This document shows, piece after piece, positions 8,576 through 17,207 of a stretch of DNA of 33,161 nt; within the stretch, counting starts at the first letter, position 1; the number at the start of each line of letters is the position of its first letter. The DNA is from Nocardia cerradoensis NBRC 101014 (GTDB lineage Bacteria > Actinomycetota > Actinomycetes > Mycobacteriales > Mycobacteriaceae), in NCBI RefSeq assembly GCF_000308535.1, contig NZ_BAFW01000051.1, positions 1 through 33,161 of the forward strand. The letters run 5' to 3'. Under the pieces are notes generated by a model. That model saw only the letters and a program-made list of their open reading frames with translations, searched no databases and had not been told where the DNA came from. A program made the translations under genes and the position numbers.

Positions 8576-9880
8576 TCAGCACCGGCGCCGGATGCCGAGT
8601 AGCGCCGGCACCGCCAGCAGCGCGGCGGACGCGCCGAACGCGTACAGCAGGCGGTAGTTGTTCGGGCCGTCGATGGCGAGGAGTGCGGGGGCCACGAGCG
8701 GTGCGACCATCAATGCCGCCGACTGGGTCAGCACGACCAGGCCGAGGTCGCGGGCCGCGTTCTCCCACGAGGTCATCGTGGATGCCGCCAAGGCCAGCAT
8801 CTGCCCGAGCAGCAGGCCGTATCCGATGCCGAAGAACACACAGCCGGTGAGGAATTCGGGGACGGTGCCGACGACATCCATTACGGTGCACCCGACGGCG
8901 ACGAGCACGCCCGCGGCGGCGAACAAGGGTTTGCGCCTGCCGATCCGGTCGGCGAGGCGGCCGCCCAGGGGACTGATGATCGACGCCGTACCGTTGATGA
9001 TCAGCGTCGCCTCGAAGACGGTGGGAACCAGGGCGGCGTCGTCGAGCTTCAACGCGTTCTGCAGAAAGTAGACCAGGAAGGTCGCTACGACGGCGGCGCC
9101 GACCGTGATACCGAAGATGGAGGCCAGGCACCAGGCGAAATCGGGTGCCTTTCGCGGATCGAAATACAAAGTCCGGGCGAAGTCGCGGACATTGAATACC
9201 GGCCGGACATGTCCCGCGAAATCGGTTTCCCGGAGAATGGCGACGAATATCAGGACGAGACCGGCGCCGAGAGCTGCCGGAATGAGAAGGCGTGCGGTCA
9301 TTCCCGGAGTGATGCGGACGATGAAGGTCCCCGCGATGAGCCCCACGCCCTGCGCCGCACCGGCGAGACCCGCGACGAAACCCGCACGCTCCGGCGGTAT
9401 GGAATCCGCGAGCATGGACCACAACACCGTCAATCCGATGGTGCCGGCGACCGAGACGATGATCCACCCGACGATGAGTCCGGCGATGGAGCCGGACACG
9501 GCGACGATCGCGTTGCCCGCCATGATGGTGGTGGCCGCGACCACCAGCCATGGCCGTCGTCGGCCGAAGCGCGACATGGTGATATCGGCCAGGCGCCCGA
9601 AGAACGGGCCCGCGGGCAGCGAGATGAGAGCGCCCGTGGCCGCGATCGCCGAATAGGCCACGGAGGCATGGGCCGGAACGGCCTGCGCGACCCGGAGTGC
9701 TAAAGTGATCATGGTCGGGGTCAGAACGGCCGTCCATACACCGAAAATCGCCAGGACATACGTCCAGATGAAGGCATTTCCGGCGTGATTGAGAGTGATG
9801 GCCGTGGGCGAAGCGTCGCTGGAGACGGCGGAACCGGTTTCTGTATCCGTCGCTGGGGTGGGCGAATCTTGAGCTGTCAT
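8576..9880 (-). CDS. MFS transporter
   Basis: A 434-residue major facilitator protein with about twelve hydrophobic segments. The loop 2-3 signature is GRLADITMSRFGRRRPW (about residues 100-116) and its pseudo-symmetric copy in the second half is GGRLADRIGRRKP. The first 30 residues are a hydrophilic Ser/Thr-rich tail. It belongs to the phyH-led leftward unit, 89 bp downstream of the small membrane protein. By context it is the likely importer (or exporter) of the compound handled by the enzymes on either side; substrate specificity cannot be read from the sequence. Family is certain, role inferred. Confidence 0.92.
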   Translation of the reverse strand: MTAQDSPTPATDTETGSAVSSDASPTAITLNHAGNAFIWTYVLAIFGVWTAVLTPTMITLALRVAQAVPAHASVAYSAIAATGALISLPAGPFFGRLADITMSRFGRRRPWLVVAATTIMAGNAIVAVSGSIAGLIVGWIIVSVAGTIGLTVLWSMLADSIPPERAGFVAGLAGAAQGVGLIAGTFIVRITPGMTARLLIPAALGAGLVLIFVAILRETDFAGHVRPVFNVRDFARTLYFDPRKAPDFAWCLASIFGITVGAAVVATFLVYFLQNALKLDDAALVPTVFEATLIINGTASIISPLGGRLADRIGRRKPLFAAAGVLVAVGCTVMDVVGTVPEFLTGCVFFGIGYGLLLGQMLALAASTMTSWENAARDLGLVVLTQSAALMVAPLVAPALLAIDGPNNYRLLYAFGASAALLAVPALLGIRRRC

Positions 9881-9969
9881 AGTGTTTTCCGAACTTTGCG
9901 AATCGAGAAGGTGCGCGTCGTTGCGCGGTGATGCATGCTCACGCAGCCGTGGATGGATATCGGCGTGCG

Positions 9970-10668
9970 TTATTCCGGCGATGCGGAAACAGTGACCGCG
10001 GCCTTGCGGGGATGGCGCCGATTGTGATCATCGAGTGCCCGGTAGCCGTGGTAATAGGTGGTGACCATGAGCGCCCAGATCGCGCATGCCGGAATGTAGA
10101 ACAATGTGTGGTCGGCGTCGTCGCCCGGAATGTGGACGAAGTCATAGGTCGACGCGACGATCGCCCCGAGCACCGTTGCGATGAAAACGCCTGCCGCGCA
10201 ACGTCGTTCACCGATCCGCCAGAGCCGGCCGGCGACCGTCACCATGAACACCGCGACAGCGAGGTTCAGCGCGAGGTAGAACAGCGACCATGGCGGGCTG
10301 ACGGGCCGCACGTCGATCGTTCGCCACAGCCCGACCACGGTCGCCGCCCCGAACGCGGCGGCCTCGACCAGAGGCGAGGCGCGGTACCCGCGGGTCACCG
10401 CCATCATGCCGAGCACGAACACCAGCGTCATGCCGAACGAACGCGAGAACGCGTCGAAGAACACCATCAGGTGGTAGCTCACGCTCGAATGATCGACTCC
10501 GGTGGCGGCCAGGAACAGAACGTTCGTCCCCGAAACCCCGATCACCAGCCACTCGAGACCGAGCAGATAGTTGCGGTGGCGGCGAATTATTCGCGCCCCG
10601 TAATAGAGGCCGGCGGCTGCCATCCACAAATCGGCGGCCAACAGCAACAACATTGCGAGCGTATTCAT
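9970..10668 (-). CDS. Polytopic membrane protein of unknown function
   Basis: 232 residues with about seven predicted hydrophobic helices (for example LAMLLLLAADLWMAAAGLYYG, TLVFVLGMMAVT, LALNLAVAVFMVTVAG) and a charged cytoplasm-like C-terminus. The ATG at 10668 has an ideal AAGGA seven bases upstream, and the frame is open further upstream only as antisense noise. It lies between the aminotransferase and the MFS transporter on the same strand, so it is probably co-expressed. I do not recognise the family. It could be an accessory to the transporter or a sensor, but nothing in the sequence decides this. Confidence 0.8.
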   Translation of the reverse strand: MNTLAMLLLLAADLWMAAAGLYYGARIIRRHRNYLLGLEWLVIGVSGTNVLFLAATGVDHSSVSYHLMVFFDAFSRSFGMTLVFVLGMMAVTRGYRASPLVEAAAFGAATVVGLWRTIDVRPVSPPWSLFYLALNLAVAVFMVTVAGRLWRIGERRCAAGVFIATVLGAIVASTYDFVHIPGDDADHTLFYIPACAIWALMVTTYYHGYRALDDHNRRHPRKAAVTVSASPE

Positions 10669-10850
10669 CGAGAATTCCTTCGATTCAACAGAATTCGGTA
10701 CAGGTACGCCGCACTCGCCCAGCCGCATCGAGCAGAGTCGTGACGCGGAACGGGTGACGGGGCGTGGTGGACGGGCGGCACAGCGACCACCCGTCCGGTC
10801 GATAGACCCGTCCGCGTCGCGGCTGGGGGATCGGATCGTTGCTGTTCGCG

Positions 10851-12122
10851 CTATGCGGAACGGGCAGACACGTGCTGCAGGACCCGCTCGAGGCGAGCGG
10901 CCGTTTCCTGGATGTCGGCGAGCGTGTGCGCGGTGCTGAGGAAGATCTTTCCGGACGGCATGAACACGACACCCGATTCGAGCATCCCGGCCGCGATCTC
11001 GGCCCAGAGTCCGTCCGTGCCGTGCAGACTCGTCGCCTGATCGCGCGGCACGAACTGCGCGAGCGACCCGACGCGCCGGAGACTGCCGGGCGCGCCGGCC
11101 GAGACCAGCACGTCGGTGATCGCCTGCTCGAAGGCGTCGCCCAGATCTTCCAGCTTGTCGAATACGCCTGGCGTAGCGGACAACTCCATCGCGGCCTGCA
11201 CCGCCGCGAGCGCTACGGGATTGCCGTTGAACGTTCCGGCATGGGTGAGGCCGTGCTCCACCAGATCGATGATGTCCGCGCGGCCGACGACCGCGCTCTG
11301 GGTGAACCCGCCGGCGATCGCCTTGCCGAACACCGAGAGATCCGGGCGCACACCGAACCTTTCGGCCGCGCCGCCGCGTGCTATCCGGAATCCGGTGATG
11401 ACCTCGTCGAAGATCAACACGACGCCGTGCCGGTCGCACAGGCTGCGCAGTGTTTCGAGGAAGCCGGGTTCCGGTGTGAGCACACCGGCGTTGCTCATGA
11501 TCGGGTCGATGAGCACAGCGGCGATTCGGCGCTCTTCAGCGTGAGCCAGCAACTCGGCGATGCCGGCGGTGTCGTTGAACCGGCTGATGATCAGATCGGC
11601 GTGGGCATTGGGGCTCTGCCCGAGGGCGGCGGGGACGGGTGACTCACCCGTGTCGTCCGCGCTCATGCTCGCGTACACGCTGTCGTGCCAGCCGTGGTAG
11701 GCCTTCGCGAACTTGACGATGCGGTGCCGGCCGGTCGCCGCTCGTGCGAATCTCAGCGCGACCTGCACGGCCTCGGTTCCGGTGTTCGTCCATACGAGGC
11801 GCTGTGCGCCCGGCACGGATGCGAGGACCGCCTCGGCGGCTTCGTACTCGAGCCGATGCCCCATTCCCACGACCTGCATCGAGGTCGCGACTCGCGCCAC
11901 CGCGTCGACGACCTGCGGGTGACTGTGTCCGTGGACCAACGGCCCCCAGGCCATCACGTAGTCGAGGTAGCGGTCCCCGTCGAGGTCCCAGAGGTGAGCT
12001 CCGTGGCCGCGCTCGACGAAGAGCGGAACCGGCCGCATCGTGGCACGAAGGCCCGAGCTGACGCCACCGCCGACGCTGCGACGGGTTCGCTCGAATGCGA
12101 TTCTGGAGGAGTCGATTCCCAT
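10851..12122 (-). CDS. Class-III PLP aminotransferase (glutamate-1-semialdehyde aminomutase-like)
   Basis: 423 residues of the fold-type I, class-III PLP enzyme family. Visible are the cofactor-phosphate region NTGTEAVQVALR (113-124), YHGWHD (142-147), the aspartate pairing with the pyridine nitrogen in FDEVITGF (D239), and the Schiff-base lysine K267 in FGKAIAGGF. ATG at 12122 follows AAGGA at the right spacing. Overall it is closest to glutamate-1-semialdehyde 2,1-aminomutase-like proteins, but its place beside a PhyH dioxygenase and outside any haem context argues for a catabolic transaminase or aminomutase on the pathway substrate. It is the second gene of the leftward unit A, 89 bp after phyH. 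Family firm, substrate unknown. Confidence 0.92.
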   Translation of the reverse strand: MGIDSSRIAFERTRRSVGGGVSSGLRATMRPVPLFVERGHGAHLWDLDGDRYLDYVMAWGPLVHGHSHPQVVDAVARVATSMQVVGMGHRLEYEAAEAVLASVPGAQRLVWTNTGTEAVQVALRFARAATGRHRIVKFAKAYHGWHDSVYASMSADDTGESPVPAALGQSPNAHADLIISRFNDTAGIAELLAHAEERRIAAVLIDPIMSNAGVLTPEPGFLETLRSLCDRHGVVLIFDEVITGFRIARGGAAERFGVRPDLSVFGKAIAGGFTQSAVVGRADIIDLVEHGLTHAGTFNGNPVALAAVQAAMELSATPGVFDKLEDLGDAFEQAITDVLVSAGAPGSLRRVGSLAQFVPRDQATSLHGTDGLWAEIAAGMLESGVVFMPSGKIFLSTAHTLADIQETAARLERVLQHVSARSA

Positions 12123-12211
12123 ACTTTTCCTTGATGGCTGCGGGCGGGCCTGCCGGAGAGGACTCGTCGCCTCTCCGGCAGGTCGCGAGGCGAGATGTGC
12201 CGACCGGCACC

Positions 12212-13075
12212 TCAGAGCTTCAGGTAGTCCCCGAGCTCGCTGTAGTCCACCTGCCACAGGCCGGGCGAGCCCGTGGGGTACTGGGAACGGAAGCCGAGCA
12301 AACGCTGGACGCGCGGCGAGAGTTGCTTCGCGATGTCCCGGTCGACGAGGAACGGGTACGCTTCCTCGCCGGTCAGGAAACCCGGGTTGAGGGCGAAGGC
12401 CAGACCACGGCGGAACTGGTCCGTCGTCAGGTTCGCGCCGCCGCCGTGCACGGTCTTCCCGCTGTAGAAGAAGACGTCTCCGGCCTTCATGGTCGCGGGA
12501 ATGGTGTCTTCGGGAGTTCCGCGGTTTTGGAAGTCGTCCCAGAGGTGGCTGCCCGGGATGACCCGCGTGGCGCCGTTCTCCTCGGTGAAGTCGGTGAACG
12601 CGATCATGAAGTTCACGCACACCTCGGGACCCTGCGGGCCCATGCCGATGAACGGGTACCAGTTCTCCAGGTCCCGGTGCAGGAACTGAGCCCGGTTTCC
12701 GGGGCCGATCTCGATGAGCTGCGCGGTGGTCAGCCAGTAGGTACCGGACTCTTCGAGGAACACCGCGTCGCAGAGTTCGTGGATCAGGTCCTGCTCGAGG
12801 ACCTCTTCGCGGAAGGTCTTGCTGTGCGTCACCAAGTTCGTCAGTCGCTTGGTGTTGGCCCCGTGGAACTCGGCGACGATCTCGTTCTCATGGGTCGAGC
12901 CGGGAGCCAGCGCTGCCATGGGCTGCTCGACCTCGGCGTTGAACCGCGCGATCTGGTCCGCCGACAGGAAGTTCTCGATGATCACGCCGCCGTCCTCGGC
13001 GACGATGTCGAGGATTTCGGCGAGGGGGGTCGTCGCCGTCACGGATCGTAGAGCGGCCTTGGCTTCGGTAGTCAT
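12212..13075 (-). CDS. PhyH-family Fe(II)/2-oxoglutarate dioxygenase
   Basis: 287 residues with the double-stranded beta-helix of the phytanoyl-CoA dioxygenase family, which hydroxylates unactivated C-H bonds using O2 and 2-oxoglutarate. The iron triad is readable: H133 and D135 in FLHRDLENW and H210 in KTVHGGG, with arginine R222 or R223 in QFRRGLAF as the probable 2-oxoglutarate ligand. Further support is EENGATRVIPGSHLW (about 165-179), a family hallmark. The ATG at 13075 is chosen over 13102 because GGAG lies just before it. It is the promoter-proximal gene of unit A, directly behind the triple 13-bp repeat at 13099-13137, and diverges from the TetR gene. Substrate unknown; carbon hydroxylation of an amine or its glutamyl amide is an inference from neighbours. 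Confidence 0.92.
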   Translation of the reverse strand: MTTEAKAALRSVTATTPLAEILDIVAEDGGVIIENFLSADQIARFNAEVEQPMAALAPGSTHENEIVAEFHGANTKRLTNLVTHSKTFREEVLEQDLIHELCDAVFLEESGTYWLTTAQLIEIGPGNRAQFLHRDLENWYPFIGMGPQGPEVCVNFMIAFTDFTEENGATRVIPGSHLWDDFQNRGTPEDTIPATMKAGDVFFYSGKTVHGGGANLTTDQFRRGLAFALNPGFLTGEEAYPFLVDRDIAKQLSPRVQRLLGFRSQYPTGSPGLWQVDYSELGDYLKL

Positions 13076-13098
13076 AATTCTCCATTTCCCACGTTCGA

Positions 13099-13137
13099 TC
13101 AAACGCCTTAGTCATTTGATCTGATCGAATGATCTGA
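13099..13137. promoter_or_regulatory. Operator A: three tandem 13-bp repeats upstream of phyH
   Basis: Three adjacent 13-mers: TCAAACGCCTTAG (13099), TCATTTGATCTGA (13112) and TCGAATGATCTGA (13125). Each follows TCnnnTGA or a one-base variant, and the same array recurs before units B and D, with two units before C. It lies 24 bases before the phyH start in the phyH/TetR divergent gap. Probably a regulator-binding array; the TetR protein encoded next to it is the best candidate. Confidence 0.65.
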
Positions 13138-13237
13138 TTGTGGGGCGCGCCACATCGGGTGTCAAGAGGCGAGCGGAATAATCGGGAAGGAAAGGTGTTT
13201 GCGGTCACTTGCGCGAGGGTCACGCGTGCCCCCGCGC

Positions 13238-13276
13238 CTTCGCGATCTGTACGCTTGACTTAATCAATTAATCAGG
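13238..13276. promoter_or_regulatory. Operator E: degenerate tandem repeat before the TetR gene
   Basis: Read in the same 13-bp register: CTTCGCGATCTGT (13238), ACGCTTGACTTAA (13251), TCAATTAATCAGG (13264). The segment TGACTTAA TCA is shared exactly with operator B. TTGACT at 13255-13260 could be a -35 box. The gap 13276-13315 would then hold the start of transcription. Degenerate, so weaker than the other arrays, but its position suggests autoregulation. Confidence 0.4.
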
Positions 13277-13314
13277 GCGCCTACGTGCGCCGATGAGCGA
13301 ATGAGGTGAATCCG

Positions 13315-13899
13315 TTGCCCCACGTGTCGACAGAGGATCGTTCGATCCAGTTCATCGATGCGGCGGTCCGAGTGATCGCCGAGCGCGGGGTCGCGAGCGC
13401 GACGACACGCCGGATCGCCGAAGCGGCCGACGCTCCCCTGGCCTCACTGCACTACTGCTTCCGGGACAAGGACGGCCTCTTTCTCGCCGTCTTCGAGCAC
13501 CTCGCCGCCGAAATCACCAAGCAGTTCACCGCCATCCAGCCGGCCGAGCTCGAGGCGACCGCGCAAGAAGTCATCCGGCGTTCGGTGCGCTGGCTGATGG
13601 ACCATCCGGACTACGCGTTGGCGGAGGTCGATCTGTACATGTGGATGACCCGTCACCGGCCGGCGCTGGCGAAGGAGGCGTACAACGTCTTCTTGCGGGC
13701 GGTCGCCGACGTGCTGCAGCGCGCGGCAGGGCCGTCCGCACGCGCGGAGGCCGTCGATAATCTCGCCTCGGTGCTGATGGGCGCCACCGACGGGCTTGTG
13801 TTGCAGTGGGCCTCGGATCGGGATCGGGCGCGCGCCGATGCCTACGCGGATGTGATCTGCGCGGGAATCCCGGCGATGTGCAGCGGGATTCGGGGGTAG
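13315..13899 (+). CDS. TetR-family regulator, probable master regulator of the cluster
   Basis: A 194-residue TetR protein. The N-terminal helix-turn-helix is clear (AVRVIAERGVASATTRRIAEAADAPLASLHYCFRDKDGLF, in which RRIAEAADAPLASLHYCF is the DNA-contacting part); the remainder is a helical ligand-binding domain with no recognisable specificity. I place the start at TTG 13315 because AGGTGA lies five bases before it; the GTG at 13306 in the same frame lacks a ribosome binding site. It diverges from phyH across a gap holding two copies of the 13-bp repeat array, the same array found before the glutamine-synthetase-like operon, the small-gene operon and the dehydrogenase at 24795. It is therefore the most economical candidate for controlling all of them. 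That assignment is inference. Confidence 0.9.
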   Translation: MPHVSTEDRSIQFIDAAVRVIAERGVASATTRRIAEAADAPLASLHYCFRDKDGLFLAVFEHLAAEITKQFTAIQPAELEATAQEVIRRSVRWLMDHPDYALAEVDLYMWMTRHRPALAKEAYNVFLRAVADVLQRAAGPSARAEAVDNLASVLMGATDGLVLQWASDRDRARADAYADVICAGIPAMCSGIRG

Positions 13900-14067
13900 G
13901 TCGCGCCGGATGGATCTCGCCGCGTTCGGCGGTGGAACACGCTCGGATCCGGCACGGCTGCTCATTGCCGTCGTCGAGTAGATCCATGGCTCGGCAACCC
14001 CGGGGCCCTCGGTCGGACGTGTGGTCGGGTGAGGTTGTCGGATCGGCTGGGTGACAACGTCTTCCAG

Positions 14068-14097
14068 CCCCGGCGCTCGTGGGTGCGAGCTCCGGGG
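14068..14097. terminator. Hairpin between converging TetR and acyl-CoA synthetase genes
   Basis: CCCCGG-c-GCTCG (14068-14079), a 6-base loop, then CGAGC-t-CCGGGG (14086-14097): eleven base pairs with one mismatch. It lies in the 259-bp gap between two converging genes, so it probably terminates transcripts from both sides. Nothing else convincing is seen in that gap. Confidence 0.6.
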
Positions 14098-14158
14098 CCT
14101 GGTTTCGACAGCGGTGGGCTTCGTAGTCGGTCGCCGAATACGTTCCGGCCGAAGGGGT

Positions 14159-15766
14159 TCAGGTCTCGCGGTTGCCGCCCGTACCCTCCGTTGCCGCGGA
14201 ATGCTCCTCGGCCGCTCGTGCTCTCAGCAGGTACTTCTGCGTCTTGCCCGTCGACGTCTTGGGAAGTGGACCGAAGACAACCTTGCGGGGAGCCTTGTAG
14301 CGCGCCAGGGTCCGTTTGACGTGCTCCACGAGTTCCTCGGCCGTGGCACCGGCTCCGGGGGCGAGGTGCACGAACGCGACAGGGATCTCTCCCCAGCGGG
14401 GATCCGCGGTCCCGACGACTGCCGCCTCGAGCACCGCGGGGTGCTCGGCTAGGACGTGCTCGACCTCCACGCTGGCGATGTTCTCGCCCCCGCTGATGAT
14501 GATGTCCTTGCTCCGATCGCGAAGCTCGACATACCCGTCGGGATGGCGTACCGCGAGGTCGCCGGTTCGGAACCAGCCGTCCGGAATCGCCTCCCGGGTG
14601 GCGGCCTCGTCGTCGAGGTAGCCGAGCATGACGTTGTTGCCGCGCAGCGCGATCTCACCGACCGTGCTGCCATCGGCGGGTACGTCGTGGCCGGCCTCGT
14701 CCACCACCCGGGGCGGCAGGGACACGACATTGCCGACGCCTTGTCGCGCCTTCAGCCGGATCACGGCCTCGTCGTCGAGACCCTCCCACTCCGGCACCGG
14801 CTCACAGATGAGCGCGGGGCCGAAACTCTCGGTCAGCCCGTAGAGATGCGTGACGTCGAATCCGAGGCGCGTCATCCGGCGCAGCACCGCCGGTGCGGGA
14901 GGCGCACCTCCGGTACCCACCGACACGGCGCGTGGCAGCGGCGAGGCGTCGTCGGCGTGCGCGATCATGTCGAGCACGGCCGGAGCGCCGTTGAGGCCCG
15001 TGACGCCCTCCTGCCGGATCAGTCGCCACATGTCGGCGGGCTCGACCTTGGGCAGGCAGACATGTGTGCCACCGGCCGCCGTGACGGCCCAGGTGAAACA
15101 CCAGCCGTTGCAATGGAACATGGGCAATGTCCACAGGTGGACGGAGTGCGGGCCGAGCCCGAAGTGACTCGCCATGGCCAGCGACTGCAGGTACGCACCA
15201 CGATGGTGATACATGACGCCCTTCGGCGCGCCCGTGGTGCCGGAGGTGTAATTGATTGCCAGCAGCGAATTTTCGTCGTTGATCTGCTCCTGGCAGGGTG
15301 CGGCGCCGGCGATCAGTTTCTCGTAGTCGGAGTCGGCACTGCCCGAACCGATGACCACCGGAGGCTTCTCCAGCGCGTCGCAGACCTCCCGGACCAGGCT
15401 CGCGTACCGGGCATCGCACACGATCACACCGCTACCCGAATGCTCCAGGATGTAGGTCAACTCCCGGGTCCCGAGCCGAGTGTTGAGGGCCACCAAGGGA
15501 ACTCCTGCCCACGGCACGCCGTAGTGGGCTTCCAGAAGTTCGTGAGTATTGGGCGCCAGTACCGCCACCGGCCGCCCCGCGGCGATCTCTCTCAGTGCGC
15601 CCGCCAGCCGCCGGCACCGATCGCGGAATTCGGTGTAGGTCCAGCGCAGGTCGCCGTCGACGACCGCGATGCGGGATCCGTGTGCGGCCGCGGCCCGGTC
15701 GAGGAACGCCGTGGGCGTCAGCGCCGCCCAGGCGTGCGTCGCCGCGGTCGTATTCGCCTCAGGCAT
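14159..15766 (-). CDS. Acyl-CoA synthetase (AMP-forming), last gene of unit B
   Basis: 535 residues of the adenylate-forming superfamily. P-loop YTSGTTGAPKG at 173-183, LPMFHCNGW near 214-222, YGLTES at 309-314, GWFRTGD, DRSKDIIISGGENI, and a C-terminal STGKTQK with the catalytic lysine. The CNGW and GGENI motifs resemble the medium-chain/alk-type (AlkK-like) branch rather than acetyl-CoA synthetase. Its ATG at 15766 overlaps the end of the monooxygenase gene by 8 bp, so translation is coupled; there is no own ribosome binding site. In the proposed pathway it would activate the carboxylic acid left after amine removal. Family firm; exact acid unknown. Confidence 0.93.
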   Translation of the reverse strand: MPEANTTAATHAWAALTPTAFLDRAAAAHGSRIAVVDGDLRWTYTEFRDRCRRLAGALREIAAGRPVAVLAPNTHELLEAHYGVPWAGVPLVALNTRLGTRELTYILEHSGSGVIVCDARYASLVREVCDALEKPPVVIGSGSADSDYEKLIAGAAPCQEQINDENSLLAINYTSGTTGAPKGVMYHHRGAYLQSLAMASHFGLGPHSVHLWTLPMFHCNGWCFTWAVTAAGGTHVCLPKVEPADMWRLIRQEGVTGLNGAPAVLDMIAHADDASPLPRAVSVGTGGAPPAPAVLRRMTRLGFDVTHLYGLTESFGPALICEPVPEWEGLDDEAVIRLKARQGVGNVVSLPPRVVDEAGHDVPADGSTVGEIALRGNNVMLGYLDDEAATREAIPDGWFRTGDLAVRHPDGYVELRDRSKDIIISGGENIASVEVEHVLAEHPAVLEAAVVGTADPRWGEIPVAFVHLAPGAGATAEELVEHVKRTLARYKAPRKVVFGPLPKTSTGKTQKYLLRARAAEEHSAATEGTGGNRET

Positions 15767-17207
15767 AACGGAGGACGTCGTCGTCGACCGACTCCAGCAG
15801 TCGCATGGTCTCGGCATAGTTCTGCGGATTGACCCAGGGCTCGTGGTCGCCTTGGGCCGGCATGCGCGGGGCGGCACGCTGCATATATCCGGAGGTCACA
15901 CCCGCGGTATAGGGGAGTCGCGGCATGGCGTCGTCGCCCGGTGCGAGCGTCGGCGTGACTCGGCGGGCACCGACTTCGTCCATATGCGCGAGAACGCGAC
16001 ACAAGAAGTCGTCGACCGCTTCGATCCTGAGAGTCCACGACGAATTCACGAACCCGAAGGCGTAGGTCAGGTTCGGCACTCCGGACAACGCCAGGCCCTT
16101 GTAGGTCCAGCAGCGCCCGAAATCGACGATCTCACCGTCGACGTCGAATGTCGCCTCCCCGCCCATGACGAGGTTCAGACCCGTCGCCTTCACGATGATG
16201 TCGGCGTCGACATGCGTCCCGTCCCGCATCGCCACGCCGGTCGGGGTGAGCCGGTCGATGTGGCCGGTCACGACGTCCGCGGATCCGTCGCGGATCGCCT
16301 GGAACAGATCGGCGCCGGGCACCAGGCACACGCGCTGATCCCACGGCTCGTACGTGGGAGTGAAATGGGCTTTGCGAACCTCCACGCCGACGACATCGTC
16401 GATGGCGTCGAATATCGCCTTCTTGAATTCCTGCGGGTGCTGCCGCGCGTATTGGTAGGTCTCCTGCTGGGCGTGCAGATTACGCAAACGGATGCGGCTG
16501 AACGCGTCCTCGGGACCCATCTCCTCCCGCAACCGCTCGGCTTCGGGATCGACGGCCGGTGCGATGGCCACGTAGGTGGGCGACCGCTGGACCATGGTCA
16601 CCTTCGCGGTCTCGCCCGCGAGGCTGGGAACGAGCGTGATGGCGGTGGCCCCCGACCCGATCACCGCGACCTTGCGGTCCCGGTAGTCGAGATCCTCCGG
16701 CCACTCCTGGGGGTGGACCACCCGGCCTTCGAACGAATCCTCGCCGGGGAGTTCGGGATTGAACCCGCCGCGGTAGCTGTAGTAGCCGGTGGCGAGGTGG
16801 AGGAACCGGCAGCGCAGCTGTGTGTCGCCGTCCGCGTCGCGCAGCCCGAGGGTCCAGGTGTCGTCCGCGCTGCTCCACGACGCGGAGACCAGACGCGTTC
16901 CGAACCGGATCTTCTCGGTGATGCCGAACTGATCGGCGGTCTCCCGCAGGTAGTTCTTGATCGCCCCGCCGGAAGCGATCGCCTCCCGTTCGGTCCAGGG
17001 CTTGAAGCCGTAGCCCAACGTGAACATGTCGCTGTCGGAGCGGATGCCCGGGTAGGTGAACAGATCCCAGGTGCCACCCAGGGATTCACGCATCTCCAGT
17101 ACCGCGAAACTTTTGCCGGGACATTTCCGCTGCAGTTCGGCAGCGGCGGCGATTCCGGAAATACCAGCGCCGACGATGACGACGTCGATCTCAGCCGGGC
17201 CGTTCAC
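15759..17207 (-). CDS. EthA-like class B flavin monooxygenase (Baeyer-Villiger type)
   Basis: 482 residues. FAD-binding GAGISG is at 13-18, the NADPH-binding GSGATA at 184-189, and between them FEGRVVHPQEWP at 159-170 fits the Baeyer-Villiger fingerprint FxGxxxHxxxW(P/D). The segments RESLGGTWDLFTYPGIRSDSD and WDQRVCLVPGADLF match EthA of mycobacteria, a monooxygenase of ~490 residues that oxidises ketones and S- or N-containing compounds. The GTG start at 17207 overlaps the TGA of the preceding hydrolase (GTGA) and has AGGAGA upstream. In unit B it may oxygenate the amine nitrogen, or a ketone formed later, taking the place that an amine oxidase holds in Puu-type pathways. Family firm, role inferred. 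Confidence 0.93.
   Translation of the reverse strand: MNGPAEIDVVIVGAGISGIAAAAELQRKCPGKSFAVLEMRESLGGTWDLFTYPGIRSDSDMFTLGYGFKPWTEREAIASGGAIKNYLRETADQFGITEKIRFGTRLVSASWSSADDTWTLGLRDADGDTQLRCRFLHLATGYYSYRGGFNPELPGEDSFEGRVVHPQEWPEDLDYRDRKVAVIGSGATAITLVPSLAGETAKVTMVQRSPTYVAIAPAVDPEAERLREEMGPEDAFSRIRLRNLHAQQETYQYARQHPQEFKKAIFDAIDDVVGVEVRKAHFTPTYEPWDQRVCLVPGADLFQAIRDGSADVVTGHIDRLTPTGVAMRDGTHVDADIIVKATGLNLVMGGEATFDVDGEIVDFGRCWTYKGLALSGVPNLTYAFGFVNSSWTLRIEAVDDFLCRVLAHMDEVGARRVTPTLAPGDDAMPRLPYTAGVTSGYMQRAAPRMPAQGDHEPWVNPQNYAETMRLLESVDDDVLRYA

Noticed and set aside
9928..11642. Plus-strand frames at 9928-10743 and 10839-11642
   Set aside because: Antisense to the membrane protein and aminotransferase; His/Arg-rich shadow sequence.
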